Below, piece by piece: positions 12,457 through 24,589 of a stretch of DNA of 64,000 bases (its first letter is position 1; each line of letters starts with the position of its first letter). Location of the stretch: contig CAKAKS010000066.1 in NCBI GenBank assembly GCA_916700875.1, forward strand, positions 35,679,490 through 35,743,489, written 5' to 3'. The position numbers were made by a program, and so were the translations under genes. The notes below the pieces were generated by a model. The model was not told the origin of the DNA, made no database searches, and worked only from the letters and a program-made list of their open reading frames with translations. The stretch comes from Sebastes aleutianus (taxonomy: Eukaryota; Chordata; Actinopteri; Perciformes; Sebastidae).

Positions 12457-14996
12457 CCTTACACTTAAGCTAGTAGAGTGAAGCCTTCCACCTTTTAATA
12501 ACAGCCAATGCCAACACATATCTATTGCGCTTCCACCTCCGGCTTGTCACAGGCTTGACTAAAGGCTGAACCCCATGAAACTGAATCAGGAGAGTGACTA
12601 ATCTTATCCAGGTCCACAAGAAAACACATATAAAGTCCTCAAATTAGTTACCTAGGGAGAGCGCCAAATCACTGAAAGCTCTGGGACACCCACAGTGCCT
12701 TCAGCCCAAGATGTTTTGTATCCACTACACAACCTTGGGATGAGACAAGCCTGGTCAATAAAACTAATATTAATGTCAAGAGCTTAGAAGTAGCTTTGAG
12801 CCTCAATCTCAACGCCAACCATAAATAAAAATTTACAGTGTATCCCTGGCACGGCAACACAAAAGACCACATCAGACAAGTGCTTGCTCTTAAAATCATC
12901 CCAGTTTCTGTTTTGACATTTGAAGCCGTGTGTGATGTTTGATTTCCAACCAGTGACGAGAGTGTTAGAAAGCTTGTTTTCGATTAGCAGGCTTTACTCT
13001 TTCAGCCAGCAGAAATCTGGATTTTTCCTTTTACCCGCTAACAAGACGATGATTTATCAAACGCTGCCTGGCTATAAATATTGAGTCGCGTTGCACATCA
13101 CAGAGGAACCGCACAGCTCCCGTAGGACTGAAACACTGAAACACCATTAGAGGAGCATACATGCCACAGCTTTACAGTTACTCTACAGACCATCTGCATC
13201 GAACTCGGCACCGTGGGTGGCCTATTTCAACTATCAGCTCACTTGATTAAGAAAATACGATTTCAATTGATTTCCTCATACCCTAATTTGTGAGAAGTCG
13301 GTATAAAAAATATCAATCTGAAATGAGTGTGTCATATGAGAGAAGTTAATAAAAGTAATGGATTTTCTTCCCTTTTTTTCTGGTGATAGCTGAATAGCAA
13401 GTGAGGAGGTTGGGAAGATTATCAGAGAGAGAGAGAAAGAGCAATCGAGGAAGAAAAAACGTGGGAGGGAGTGTGTGATAATCGAACAAGAGGGGAGCGC
13501 TGCAGTCCTGGAATCACATGCAGGTCCACGGAGTCATCAGAAATGCAACGATTCTAAACGCGAGAATATGATTTTCAATCGACACTGGATGGGACCAAGT
13601 GGGAATGAACGAGAGGAGGAATCAACTGCTAAACGAGATAATTACTGTCAGAGATTATAGAGGGGCGGAGAGAGGAAGTAAAGGCAGAGAGGGACTCACA
13701 GAAATGATGGCTGCGATAACAGAAACTAAGAGAGATGTGACTCTAAATCTGTACAGACAAAATTAATGTGGTCGAAATGTTATCCTTCAAACATGTCTGC
13801 CTCATCACGATTCCAAAATTATGATTAGAAACTTTAAAAGTATTTTATGAAGAAAGTACAGTTGGTTGATTTGATCTGTTTTAAAGTTATCATTGCACTT
13901 GTACCAGCAGCTGAAGCATTTCTGAAGATGCTCCCTCAGAGAAAGGTCGGTATAATGAGGTATGGCCTAAGTGATACAGGATTTCTGAGACTGATTTGAG
14001 AGTCTTGAAAATCCAATAACTATATATCACCCTATATCATTGATTTATATAAACAAAACATGAATATGTTTGATCCTTTTAAGAGTAACCTGATTCATAT
14101 TTTTGCTGCCTTCCAGTGGTTTAACTTCTCGCCCTGCTGCAGTGATGTAGAAGTGTACCACAAGGTGTGTCAGTTCACTGTGATGTCACTGTTGGGTGTG
14201 GTTACAGGTGTGAGAGAGCACACTTTTGACCACACCCATCAATGATTGTGGGCGTTCTGAGAGGTGAAACAGGATATTTACTGAAAGGGAAACTTTACAG
14301 TTGGAAAATAAACGTATCGTTGCTCTCTAGAAGCCAAATAGTAGCCATTTTCCATTCAGATGTTAAGAGAACTTTTGAAAAGTCTCAAAAGAAGAAATGC
14401 GAATTAGGCGCATTTTCATCAACTGGAGCAAATAAACTCGGCTACAGCGTAGTTTGGTCAGAAGTTGGCGCTATAGACTCTATTAGAGTAGAAGAAGTAG
14501 AGGTTGTGAACCAGAAACAAGACAATTCGGCTTCATTTAACCATCTATAAAAGAAAAATGGAGAGAGGCCTCCAGGAATTTGTTTAATTTGGGTAAGTTT
14601 TAATTGTTCTTTCATCTCAGCTGGTATTGGCCATGTTTCATGTTGTCTGGAGAAGACAAGCATTCACACAGCTGATCAGTCACGTGAGTTAAATGTTCTC
14701 TACGTGAGAAATTACTTGGCAAAGATGTTTCCATATCCCATTTAGCGCATCAACTCTTTTTCAACAAAAGCAAAAACTACCTCAAGCAAGCGGAAAATTG
14801 TTTTCCACAATTAAGGAAATGTTATCGAATGTTTCCGTTTCCATACAGCTTTTTCCAATGCGATACTTTAAAATGTGCATACAAATATATGAATGGAAAC
14901 ACAGCTTAGGTATTGGTTTCTAAACTATCTTTGGCCTTCCTGTACTGCAATTTCTTTAGTTGTCTATAGCTCTAAAAGGAGGTATTAAAATTACAC
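12457..14996. other. Intronic stretch, nothing recognised
   Basis: Short purine-rich tract around 13420-13470. No gene, RNA or bounded mobile element supported. Confidence 0.5.
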
Positions 14997-15190
14997 TTAG
15001 TGGCCACTTTATTAGGTACACCCTATGCAATCGAATGCAATCCAATACAACAGCTCTGTCGTAACAGCCATCTTCACGTTCATAATGTTCAGTTTTCAAT
15101 CACATCCTTGAATATGTGTAAATTCAATTCTATGTTTATAATTGAGGTAATAGTTAAAGGTGGTGTTGTACTGCACTACTAACCTCAATG
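14997..15190. mobile_element. Interspersed repeat beginning AGTGGCCACTTTATTAGG
   Basis: Starts ttagtggccactttattagg then tacacc, followed by atgcaatccaatacaacagc and gttaaaggtggtgttgtact. This head is a frequent teleost repeat start. The right boundary is approximate and no coding sequence is seen. Confidence 0.5.
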
Positions 15191-15199
15191 AGAAATTAT

Positions 15200-16675
15200 A
15201 TCATTTAATTAACAACTCTATGAAAGTATCAATGAAAACATGACATTAGAGGTTAGAGGTGGAGGGTTATACAAATGCATAATTGGTATGTATGTGTGTG
15301 TAGTAGTGTCATTTCTGCAGCGTTTTTGTGTGTATGCATATGTGCATTCTTTTTGTTGTGTCAAGTTGGTCAAGTAGGAAAATATGGGTCTGTATGTATC
15401 TTTGGTAACTGTCTTGTTGAAACTCATAACCACAATTAAAAAAAAGAAGAAAAAAAAGCATATAAAGTTATTTTTCAGTTGAATCAAAAGTTGATTTAAA
15501 AATATATATGAATATTTTCAGAATTATGAACTTGCTCATCTGAACTCCTAAAACTTCACCTTGGTTAATACTGTAATAAATAATAATGAGGTGTGCTAGA
15601 CTGTGCGTGTGGGCGGATGCGTATGCGTCCACCTCCAGGTATGCTAATGCTGTTATGACTGGCTGGCTTCATTACTGTCTGTCTACAACACACTGGCCAA
15701 GGTCAGTGGAGGCTGCAGAGATGATAGGGGGCCAAAACCATGAGCACAAATTAATCTGCTGTTTAATCTAATAATGCAGCGTGGCATCGGGTGTCTCAGT
15801 CCTATTAACACAACTGTAATTGCATTTGAGGAGGAATGGACGCACGCAGCCCACAAGGGTACTTTCACACTTGCGTGTACACCCAAGTACATCAAACACA
15901 AATCGAATTGTATTACACAAGCACACATGGGTGCGGACATACCATACACACTCACACATGGGTGCACACGTGCCTTCGAGATGGATGTTGTGTTGAGAGA
16001 AGGAAATAAATGAGAGGAAAAGCAAGGTGCCGTATTTCCTGGTGAATTCAATCCAAGCAATCACCGTGTGAGTGCATGTGTGTCCATGTTTATATGGCAC
16101 GGAACAACTTAAAACCACGTAGCCCTGCTCATTAGCATGGTAATATCCAAACAGCAGGGTGTAGTCAGAACAGCAGCGTATTATTAGGATTCATCTCATT
16201 AGGCTTTCATGAGATTTAAAAGTTAACACGAAATAACTTCAAAACTCAGTCTGTGATAAAGCACACAACGAGGTCCTGAGTTTACTCTCCAAAAGTGAAT
16301 TTTCCCCCGTGGAGACGATGCATGGCCGGCAGCGGCGTGGAGAGCTGGCCCACGGTAACAGGATTAGACAAAAATCATAGTCACGCTGAAACTTCAGTTG
16401 ACATTTACTGATACAATAATTATTTCACAAAAGTGAATCTGAAATCAGCCTTCTTTTAACGGCAGGGTTGGTCAAGATTTTAGAAACATTTTTTGTTATA
16501 TTAGTTGATATTCTCATTACATCCCGACAGCAATCAATAAATCAAATGCTCTGACATAAAAAAAAAAGACAAAAATCTGGTATCTGTGGTTGTAGCAGGA
16601 CTGTAATAAACCTGTCCAATCAAAGTAATGATTGCCTACCTGCCTGTCTGCGTGCACTCTGCCCGAGCACTCAAG
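15200..16675. other. Intronic stretch, nothing recognised
   Basis: Contains imperfect CA/TG-rich patches (about 15290-15350 and 15900-15965) and no supported gene. Confidence 0.5.
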
Positions 16676-17024
16676 GTTCAAGGTTCTTTATTTGTCATTT
16701 GTTAATCCCAGCAAAGCAGTCATTGGTCTCAGGTTCCTTCAACAATGCTCAAAAAATATTTATATATAAAAGGGGGAAATCACACAAGTAAAAATAAAAT
16801 GATAATCTAAGGCATAAGATTGTGCAGTTAAAATATAAGACTTAATTATAAACATAAGTAAATAGAAAATAGAAATGTACATGTAAATTTGAAAATGTGT
16901 AAATTTGTTGAAGACTGTATTCCAGATGGGAAACTGAATGTAAATAGGATGTAGTACGTATATGCATGATGAGAATCAATATATGTACACAGAGGTGTAA
17001 ACAGGAATATAGTATGTATAGATA

Positions 17025-17056
<32 letters not shown>

Positions 17057-17110
17057 CAGTACATATGTAACCGTTTGTAAAACAGTATGTAAAGTATATA
17101 AAGGTAAATA
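16676..17110 (-). mobile_element. LINE/SINE-type retroposon 3' end, minus strand
   Basis: On the minus strand the sequence ends acaaataaagaaccttgaac then cttgag, i.e. an AATAAAG(AACCTTG)n tail typical of non-LTR retroposons in fish. The AT-rich body extends to the right and includes an (AT)n run at 17025-17048. The 5' limit is uncertain. Confidence 0.5.
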
Positions 17111-17556
17111 AAGGTAAAGTGACAATGGCAAAATGACTCATTGCGCGTCACCGGAGTCTTCCACAAGCTGTTACCTTGACAGCTGTGAGTACTAACAATA
17201 GCCATGTTTGCTGTTCATTTTCATTATGATATGTTTATGTTGGTAATGATATTTGTTGGGGAGTGGCATTGGAGGGAGGCTTGAAGCGACAGACTGTCAG
17301 TGTTGCCGACTTGGCGAATTTCTCTCTAGATTTAGAGACTTTTGGATATACAGTAGTTAGCAGGTAATGCTGCTAGCTACTTTCATTGGTAAAGAGTTGG
17401 CAGCACTGGGATTTTCATGGATCATTTTTAAAAATCGAGTTTCTCAAGATCGCCCAGCCTGTCTTTAACTGTGCTGGAGGAACTACGTTATCTTCATTTT
17501 GACCATAATTAAACACATGACTTGAGTTCTTATAATAGGTGACAATGGGTACTTAC

Positions 17557-17664
17557 CGCAGTAAGATGGATGACTCCCTGAGAGGTCACCGGGCAGCCCA
17601 TGAAGCCAACAAACTGCAGCTCGGGACAATGCTCTGCAACCGCTCGCACAGACCGATCAGTGAC
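17557..17664 (-). CDS. fbxl17: FBXL17 internal exon (leucine-rich repeats), upstream of the two found
   Basis: The minus strand gives a 108-nt, 36-codon exon that starts and ends on codon boundaries. It encodes VTDRSVRAVAEHCPELQ, then VGFMGCPVTSQGVIHLTA. This is the FBXL17 LRR segment with the AEHCPELQ and GFMGC signatures. The acceptor is a long pyrimidine tract ending cctccag (17665-17671). The donor is consensus GCG|gtaagt (17556-17551). It lies 16.1 kb upstream of the exon at 1346-1476 in gene direction. The symmetrical phase means skipping it would keep the frame but delete about 1.5 LRRs. Assignment to FBXL17 rather than FBXL2/FBXL20 rests on the GFMGC...GVIHLT and LRHISELNNETVME stretches, which I recognise from the vertebrate FBXL17 family. 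Confidence 0.95.
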
Positions 17665-17975
17665 CTGGAGGATAGAATAGCAGGGAGAAGAGAGATTAAA
17701 TTAGTTTCCCAGGTAAGAAACCTCTTTATCTTCATAGTTAAAAATAGTTGCAACTATCATTTCTCAAGTGGTTCATGTTTTTATTCATAATACCAATTTT
17801 ATTTTATTCATTCACTCAATACAGTTTGAAAATGTTTCATTCAACAGATGACCTTCATGGTGGAAAAAAAAAAGTTTCTTTGTTGGACAGCTTGGTGTGG
17901 GGAAAGCTGAACTTGCCAGTAATTTTGTGTTTGACGAACAGCAGAGAAAAGGAGGATCACAGGAGGAGAGGAGCA

Positions 17976-18001
17976 GGAGGAGGAGGAGGAGGAGGAGGAG
18001 G
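17976..18001. repeat. (GGA)n microsatellite
   Basis: About nine GGA units in a purine-rich context. Confidence 0.9.
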
Positions 18002-19803
18002 ATAACGGACCAAACAGCTAAAGGAGCATGTCTGCCAAGCAGCGTGGGCGTCGACCTATGATGGATGGATCGCTCCCCATCCTTCACCCAGCCGTCTACT
18101 AACAGCTCATAATGGATCAGAGATCAATAGGGAAGCAGAACATTTCCACCAGCTTCCACTGTCGTCATCAATACGGGTATTGATAGCTACTTCGCCTCCC
18201 TCATCATACTCAACACTGCAACTATATGTGGGGAATTGTTTGTCCTCTCTGAAAGCTTCCTCAGTGCTTCCTCAAACTGTTCATCAACCACAGACAAAGT
18301 AAGATGAGAAGAAGAGAGACAGAACACTGACAGAGAATGCAGTGATTAAAAAAAGGGGAAAAAAAAGAAAAACAAACATCAAAGAACATTAGAGAACAAA
18401 AATCACATTTTCTAGCCATTGTCAAAATCTTCAATGTTTCTTTGTGAAACTCCCAAAAAGCAAGTCAGGTAAAAAATACATCACAACTAGTGAGGGATTC
18501 ATACAAACGCAAACTTTACCTTATCAACTTAAACATTTGAAAAAGGACCATTAAAGTGCTCTTGGACTTAAACCTAACTCTGACATGTTTTGAAAAGTCA
18601 ATGAAAAGAATGCCTGAAGTTTAAGAGGAAATACTGAGAGGAGAGAAATTTGCAACAAACACTTAAATGCAAAACGGCTCAAGAAGACTAGAGCTTGAGA
18701 AGGAGGCAAAGGAGGCACACTGTAGGCTACAATGACTATGTACAATTAAGGTAACATTCAAATTAATTATAAACTATTATGGCATAATCAGTTGTTTTCT
18801 CAGACGCACTTACTGTACAAAAGACAAATTGAAATATAAACATTTTCTGTAGAGCTAAAAGAAACTCAACAGACCTTTTCAAACTTGACAACATACAGTA
18901 AACATTCTTCTTCTTTACCATGTTTGTTAATGCAGTAGCTGACAGGAAGGAAGCCCGGTTCAAAGCTGTTGCCCTAGCAACAGAATGGCAATGAAAAGGC
19001 ATATATCTTGAATTTGCAGCTACATATGTGATATTTGTGTAGAGATGTCATCAACAGCACAATATACAATACAATCAAAATTGAGTCAAAGGAAGAGCAA
19101 GGGAAAGCTTTGATATTTCATTATTCCTTTTTCTGTTTCCGATGCAAAAGGATGATTCTTTACTTTCTAACTGAATTATGAGTCATAATGCAGGAAGGTT
19201 GCCAGTGTATCAACCACTGCTCCTCCTGAGGAACTGGTTTTAATGCACATTGATAAGATCAAATAATGATTTAGCCAGTTAGACTGGAGTTGTAGTATTT
19301 AGCTGTACAACAACAGAAATGTTGTACAGTTACATACATAATTGTAATGGCTGCTAAACCATTGTTTTATAGAATATTATATAATTCAAAAAGGTGTGCC
19401 TGAAAATACGCTTTTTTAACTTGTACATGTAGGTTTGTACCTGCAAATGATGTGTTAAAGGATGGCAGGATTTTGAACACAGAGCTTTGTAAAGTAAACT
19501 GATGAATCACAAGTGAGAGGAAAGAGATACTAGCTCACTATTGGCTTTACACAACCAGGTAAATTTACCCAATCATTTACTTAACAACATTTCAACATGT
19601 CATGTATAAATATGTAAAAACCATAGAACGGATGTGAAAAAGATGGACAGAAACTAGAAGCTTACAGGCCGGGAACTGAACGCATACACTTGAGGAGCAG
19701 TTTGCAGACTTTCACCCTCTGAGACGTACAACAGACCTGTTTTAGTCTTTTTTAGGGGGGTCCAGGGGGTCTTTAGGGGGGTAGAACATTAATTCATTGA
19801 TTA
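18002..19803. other. Intronic stretch, nothing recognised
   Basis: No coding exon, RNA gene or bounded mobile element seen. Two G-rich runs (ttaggggggtccagggggtc region, 19750-19785) are notable only for composition. Confidence 0.5.
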
Positions 19804-19826
19804 AAATAAATTGTGGGCGCCTGGGT

Positions 19827-19838
19827 TAGCTCAGTTGG
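19827..19838 (+). promoter_or_regulatory. RNA polymerase III A box of the SINE
   Basis: TAGCTCAGTTGG fits the TRGYNNARNNGG consensus exactly. Confidence 0.85.
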
Positions 19839-19887
19839 TAGAGCGGGCGTCCATGTATTAAGGCTTGGTCCTGACCGCGGCGGCCCG

Positions 19888-19898
19888 GGTTCGAATCC
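19888..19898 (+). promoter_or_regulatory. RNA polymerase III B box of the SINE
   Basis: GGTTCGAATCC matches the GGTTCGANTCC consensus exactly. Confidence 0.9.
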
Positions 19899-20322
19899 GG
19901 CCTGTGGCCCTTTCCGCATCCACTCTCTCTCTCCCCCCTTTCAAGACTCTATCCACTGTCCTGTCATAAAAATGGAAAATGCCCCCAAAAAAATAACTTT
20001 AAAAAAAAAAAAAAAAAAAAATAAATAAATTGTGAAAGTGTATAAGGGTTTAGAACATTATGATAGAAGTATATGATGGTCATCCCCATGCTCTATTATG
20101 TCTAATAAGTTGTTGCAGCAATTTTTGGGTTGATACAATTTGTTACACCGATTTGCTTCTAAATTTTATCATTTTTTACCACTGGAGAATTCATAAAAAT
20201 GATCAATAATCCCTCCAAAATACCACATTAAGACACCAAGACCTTGAGGAACACCATAGAAAAAGCCATGCTGTGTTAGTTGCTGCTCAGAAACCCCCTT
20301 ATTGTCAATCTAGCTAAGAAAG

Positions 20323-21576
20323 CCATCCATCCTCTGAATGTTCTAGGTCTCTAGTCTGATCCATCCATCCTCTGAATGCTCTAGGTCTCTAGTTTGATCC
20401 ATCCATCCTCTGAATGCTCTAGGTCTCTAGTTTGATCCATCCATCCTCTGAATGCTCTAGGTCTCTAGTCTGATCCATCCATCCTCTGAATGCTCTAGGT
20501 CTCTAGTCTGATCCATCCATCCTCTGAATGCTCTAGGTCTCTAGTTTGATCCATCCATCCTCTGAATGCTCTAGGTCTCTAGTTTGATCCATCCATCCTC
20601 TGAATGCTCTAGGTCTCTAGTTTGATCCATCCATCCTCTGAATGCTCTAGGTCTCTAGTCTGATCCATCCATCCTCTGAATGCTCTAGGTCTCTAGTTTG
20701 ATCCATCCATCCTCTGAATGCTCTAGGTCTCTAGTTTGATCCATCCATCCTCTGAATGCTCTAGGTCTCTAGTTTGATCCATCCATCCTCTGAATGCTCT
20801 AGGTCTCTAGTCTGATCCATCCATCCTCTGAATGCTCTAGGTCTCTAGTTTGATCCATCCATCCTCTGAATGCTCGAGGGTCTCTAGTTTGATCCATCCA
20901 TCCTCTGAATGCTCTAGGTCTCTAGTCTGATCCATCCATCCTCTGAATGCTCTAGGTCTCTAGTTTGATCCATCCATCCTCTGAATGCTCGAGGGTCTCT
21001 AGTTTGATCCATCCATCCTCTGAATGCTCTAGGTCTCTAGTTTGATCCATCCATCCTCTGAATGCTCTAGGTCTCTAGTCTGATCCATCCATCCTCTGAA
21101 TGCTCTAGGTCTCTAGTTTGATCCATCCATCCTCTGAATGCTCTAGGTCTCTAGTCTGATCCATCCATCCTCTGAATGCTCTAGGTCTCTAGTTTGATAC
21201 ATCCATCCTCTGAATGCTCTAGGTCTCCAGTTTGATCCATCCATCCTCTGAATGCTCTAGGTCTCTAGTTTGATCCATCCATCCTCTGAATGCTCTAGGT
21301 GTCTAGTTTGATCCATCTATCCTCTGAATGCTCTAGGTCTCTAGTTTGATCCATCCATCCTCTGAATGCTCCAGGTCTCTAGTTTGATCCATCCATCCTC
21401 TGAATGCTCTAGGTCTCTGGTCTGATCCATCCATCCTCTGAATGCTATAGGTTTATAGTTTGATCCATCCATCCTCTGAATGCTCTAGGTCTCTAGTCTG
21501 ATCCATCCATCCTCTGAATGCTCTAGGTCTCTAGTTTGATCCATCCATCCTCTGAATGCTCTAGGTCTCTAGTTTG
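20323..21576. repeat. 38-bp minisatellite (about 33 copies)
   Basis: The unit is ATCCATCCATCCTCTGAATG followed by CTCTAGGTCTCTAGTTTG. Units mostly end TTTG or TCTG, and the two types alternate irregularly. A few units have one-base insertions (CTCGAGGG), and divergent units lie near the right end. No reading frame of interest. Confidence 0.97.
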
Positions 21577-22060
21577 TGGCTGTAAAGTTTCATGAGGCTG
21601 TGATTATCCTAGAGGTCATCACAGGTCATTTTATACAGTGAGGTCAAGTTTAAAAAAATGGCCTCACTCAAAATGTCTCCTATGGGGACTAACATCATCA
21701 CACATGAATCCAGTTTGGCTCATTGGATCCACAAGAGTCTCAGCTTTACAGTGATACCAAATTTATGTAATTCCAAGACTGTTTATGGACCCCAGTATGC
21801 AGAAATATTCAAAGACACCATTTTAGAATAGGCGAAAATAACACATTTATACTGCATGCAAAAAACTGCATGTTTTTTTTTGCCCTAAACTGCATGTGAT
21901 TATCATAAAGTGGACATGTCTGTAAAGGGGAGACTCGTGGGTGCCCATAGAACCCATTTACATTCACTGATCTGGAGGTCTAAAACTCTCTATAGCTCTA
22001 AAACTGAACCTGCTACACTGATCGCGGGTCTCAGAGGGTTAAAAAGTGATCCTGCAACCA
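21577..22060. mobile_element. Interspersed repeat adjoining the 38-bp minisatellite
   Basis: Contains ggctgtaaagtttcatgagg, aaatggcctcactcaaaatg, acaccattttagaataggcg and tgtaaaggggagactcgtgg, which I recognise as a dispersed teleost repeat. The last minisatellite unit runs straight into it, so the minisatellite probably expanded from sequence inside this repeat. Ends not defined. Confidence 0.45.
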
Positions 22061-22483
22061 CACAGATTTAAATATAAAAGCTTTCAACATAGACTATACA
22101 GGTATAAACTCAAGCATCAAAACTAAGATTACAGGAACAACACTGCATATTCAAGCATACCTTTACAACTGATATGATATTCCAAATAGTTTTTGGTTAC
22201 AGGTGATGAGTGCACCTCTCTGCGTTACGCTATATGCTTTAGCCTAGTCCTTTTTGAGCTCCATATCTGGGTTGAAATATTTGTATGGCTTTGATGTAAG
22301 GGACAGAGTCGCATTGCTAGTGACCGGACAGCCAGGAACACAAAGCCTCACGTCTGTTCAGCCATTGCCTGGTGTGCTCACAGATCCATTTGACGCCCTA
22401 CCTAGTAACACTGATTACACTACTACCTAGCCTTGCTCTTGCCCTGATCACTATACTTGTCCATATACCTCACTCTAATGTTG

Positions 22484-22602
<119 letters not shown>

Positions 22603-23150
22603 AGGTCTACCTTAAAGGTTACTGAGTCGAGGCAGAGGAAGATGGAAAACCCAGAGAGACAGCCAGGGGAAAGAAAAGTCACAAAAAGAAAGAACAAGGT
22701 GTCCATTTATCTTTCACCAAGTCACATACAGTATGGCTTATCTGGGTAAAACACCTCCTATAACTCTGGTGGAGCTCAAAGGTATGTTTCTCACCTTATC
22801 AGAAAGGAGCCAAAGTGCTTGTAAGTGCAAAATGGTTCATAAAGGAATGGGACTGCAAAGGATTTCCAGTCACAGTTGAGGCAGTGGAAATACGTTTTGA
22901 GGTGTAATATAGCAATGAACAAGGCGTTTGAGAAGGTCTGCAAACGTATAGTTGAATCTACTGTATGAAATTTGGTCTAAAATATTTCAGTATTATTACT
23001 CTGTCTCTGACCGAAAACAAAACTTGAACTGAAAGAAAAAAGGAGGGCATTGATGCTTTTTACCACTTTTTAGCAATGAGCAGCGTTATGGATGGCAATG
23101 CTGGTTGGTCGGCCTTCCACTATGGTCCTGACCTTCGACTGTACATAAGA

Positions 23151-23660
23151 AGTGGACGTAGTCACCATGACGTCACCCACTGGTTTGTGGACTGCCATTT
23201 TGAAGCATCGAGTTCTGTATTTTGGCCGTCGCCATCTTGGTTTTTTGCAACCAGAAATGACACGAGGGTGGAGCTAAGTACAACTGAATAAGACATTTTT
23301 AGGCGACCAAAATGTTTTACCTTTCATGAACTGAAGACACGCTGTGAAAGGGTTAAAGTTGTAAGACAAAAACACGGACAACTCCCAGACTGGGTAGCGA
23401 CCTGTCAATCACAAGGTAGCCCCGCCCTAAAGCATCCCCTGCTTTATGGTCTATCTGACTCTAAATGAGACCATAATTTACTAAATGAACATCATGCTGT
23501 ATTCAAGAAGACTCGAAACTAGCGATTGAGACCATAAATTCATGTGTACAATGTTTACTGAGATAATAAGTCAAGTGAGAAGTAGGCTCATTTTCTATAT
23601 TTAGACTTCTATACAATCAGACTTCTTTTTGCAACCCGGAGTTGCCCCCTGCTGGCTTTT
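23151..23660. mobile_element. Interspersed repeat, copy A (partner at 45290-45880)
   Basis: Near-identical to 45290 onwards: agtggacgtagtcaccatga, actggtttgtggactgccat, ttttggccgtcgccatcttg, cctaaagcatcccctgcttt, and ccccctgctggct. Same orientation. The gapless similarity over about 500 bp shows a shared dispersed element. No coding capacity is visible and the class is unknown. Confidence 0.75.
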
Positions 23661-24589
23661 CCAGGTTGCCACCTGGTCCAGAAATATCTTCACCATTGCT
23701 GGATTGTTAAAAAATGTCATACAGACAATGAATCCAAATAACTTTTTTTAACCTCTATTTTTTTTTCTTTTAGAAATGTTTCAACAACTATTTGAGGGAT
23801 TACAATAAAAATTGGTAGGTAAATTTATGTTCCCGTCAGGATGAGTTTTAATCACTTTGGTCATCTTATAACTTTTCATCTAGCGCCCCCATCAGGTCAA
23901 AGTCTTAATACCAGGGTCTGAAATGAACTTTTTTCACTTCCTGCCACTGTGGCAGGTAAGTATTTTTTTCTGTCTGCCACTCAGAAATGTTATCTGCCAC
24001 TTTTGAAATCTCTGCGCTAAATGAAGGAATAACATTTTAGATCTAATGTCATTCAATGTTCAATATAATTTACATGAAAAACATTAGTTTTTAGGGGAGC
24101 CCTGTTTCTGGGGGTTGGGAGGGTACTGAAGCCTACACAGTACTGTACTGTAGTTTATTATTGCCATCTGTAGTGGTTATTTGCATAAAAACACACATTT
24201 CAAAGATTATGATTATTTAAATATAATATTTATAATCAGGTCATAATTCCCTTTCTATTATCTATTTATCTAGCATTTGGTCGAAAAACAAGATTTTACA
24301 TAGGGCCCCCATAAAGTTAGATCCTGGCCTGCTAGCTGCTCCTAAAGTTGGAGGAACTGCTGGAGATGCTCCTGTCATGAGGAGAGACGCAGCATGTTGG
24401 TACGGACACAATTCATTAATTGCAGCCTTGTTACCCAAAGAGGACGAAGAGAGGAGGAAGTAGGTAAAAGAGTGGTTAACATTGGTAACATGATTTGAGC
24501 TGTTGCAGAGTTTTGACTCCTCGTTAACGTAACGTAATCGTCAGCTCACTCAATGTAATTACAAACGTCGGCTGCCGGCTCGTTAGCGA

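Larger units (their letters stand above)
19816..20022 (+). mobile_element. tRNA-derived SINE, complete, with target duplication
   Basis: tRNA-like head ggcgcctgggttagctcag with a good A box and B box, a tRNA-unrelated body (tttccgcatccactctctc...), and a 20-base A run at the end. The 12-bp direct repeat aaataaattgtg flanks it (19804-19815 and 20023-20034). This is the hallmark of LINE-mediated insertion and shows that both ends are intact. Confidence 0.93.

Noticed and set aside
19813..19900. A genuine tRNA gene
   Set aside because: A and B boxes are good, but the anticodon arm and 3' acceptor pairing are not convincing. The head is followed by a SINE body, an A tail and a target duplication.
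20323..21576. Regular repeats that could suggest a CRISPR array
   Set aside because: There is no spacer: the 38-bp units abut directly. The genome is clearly eukaryotic.
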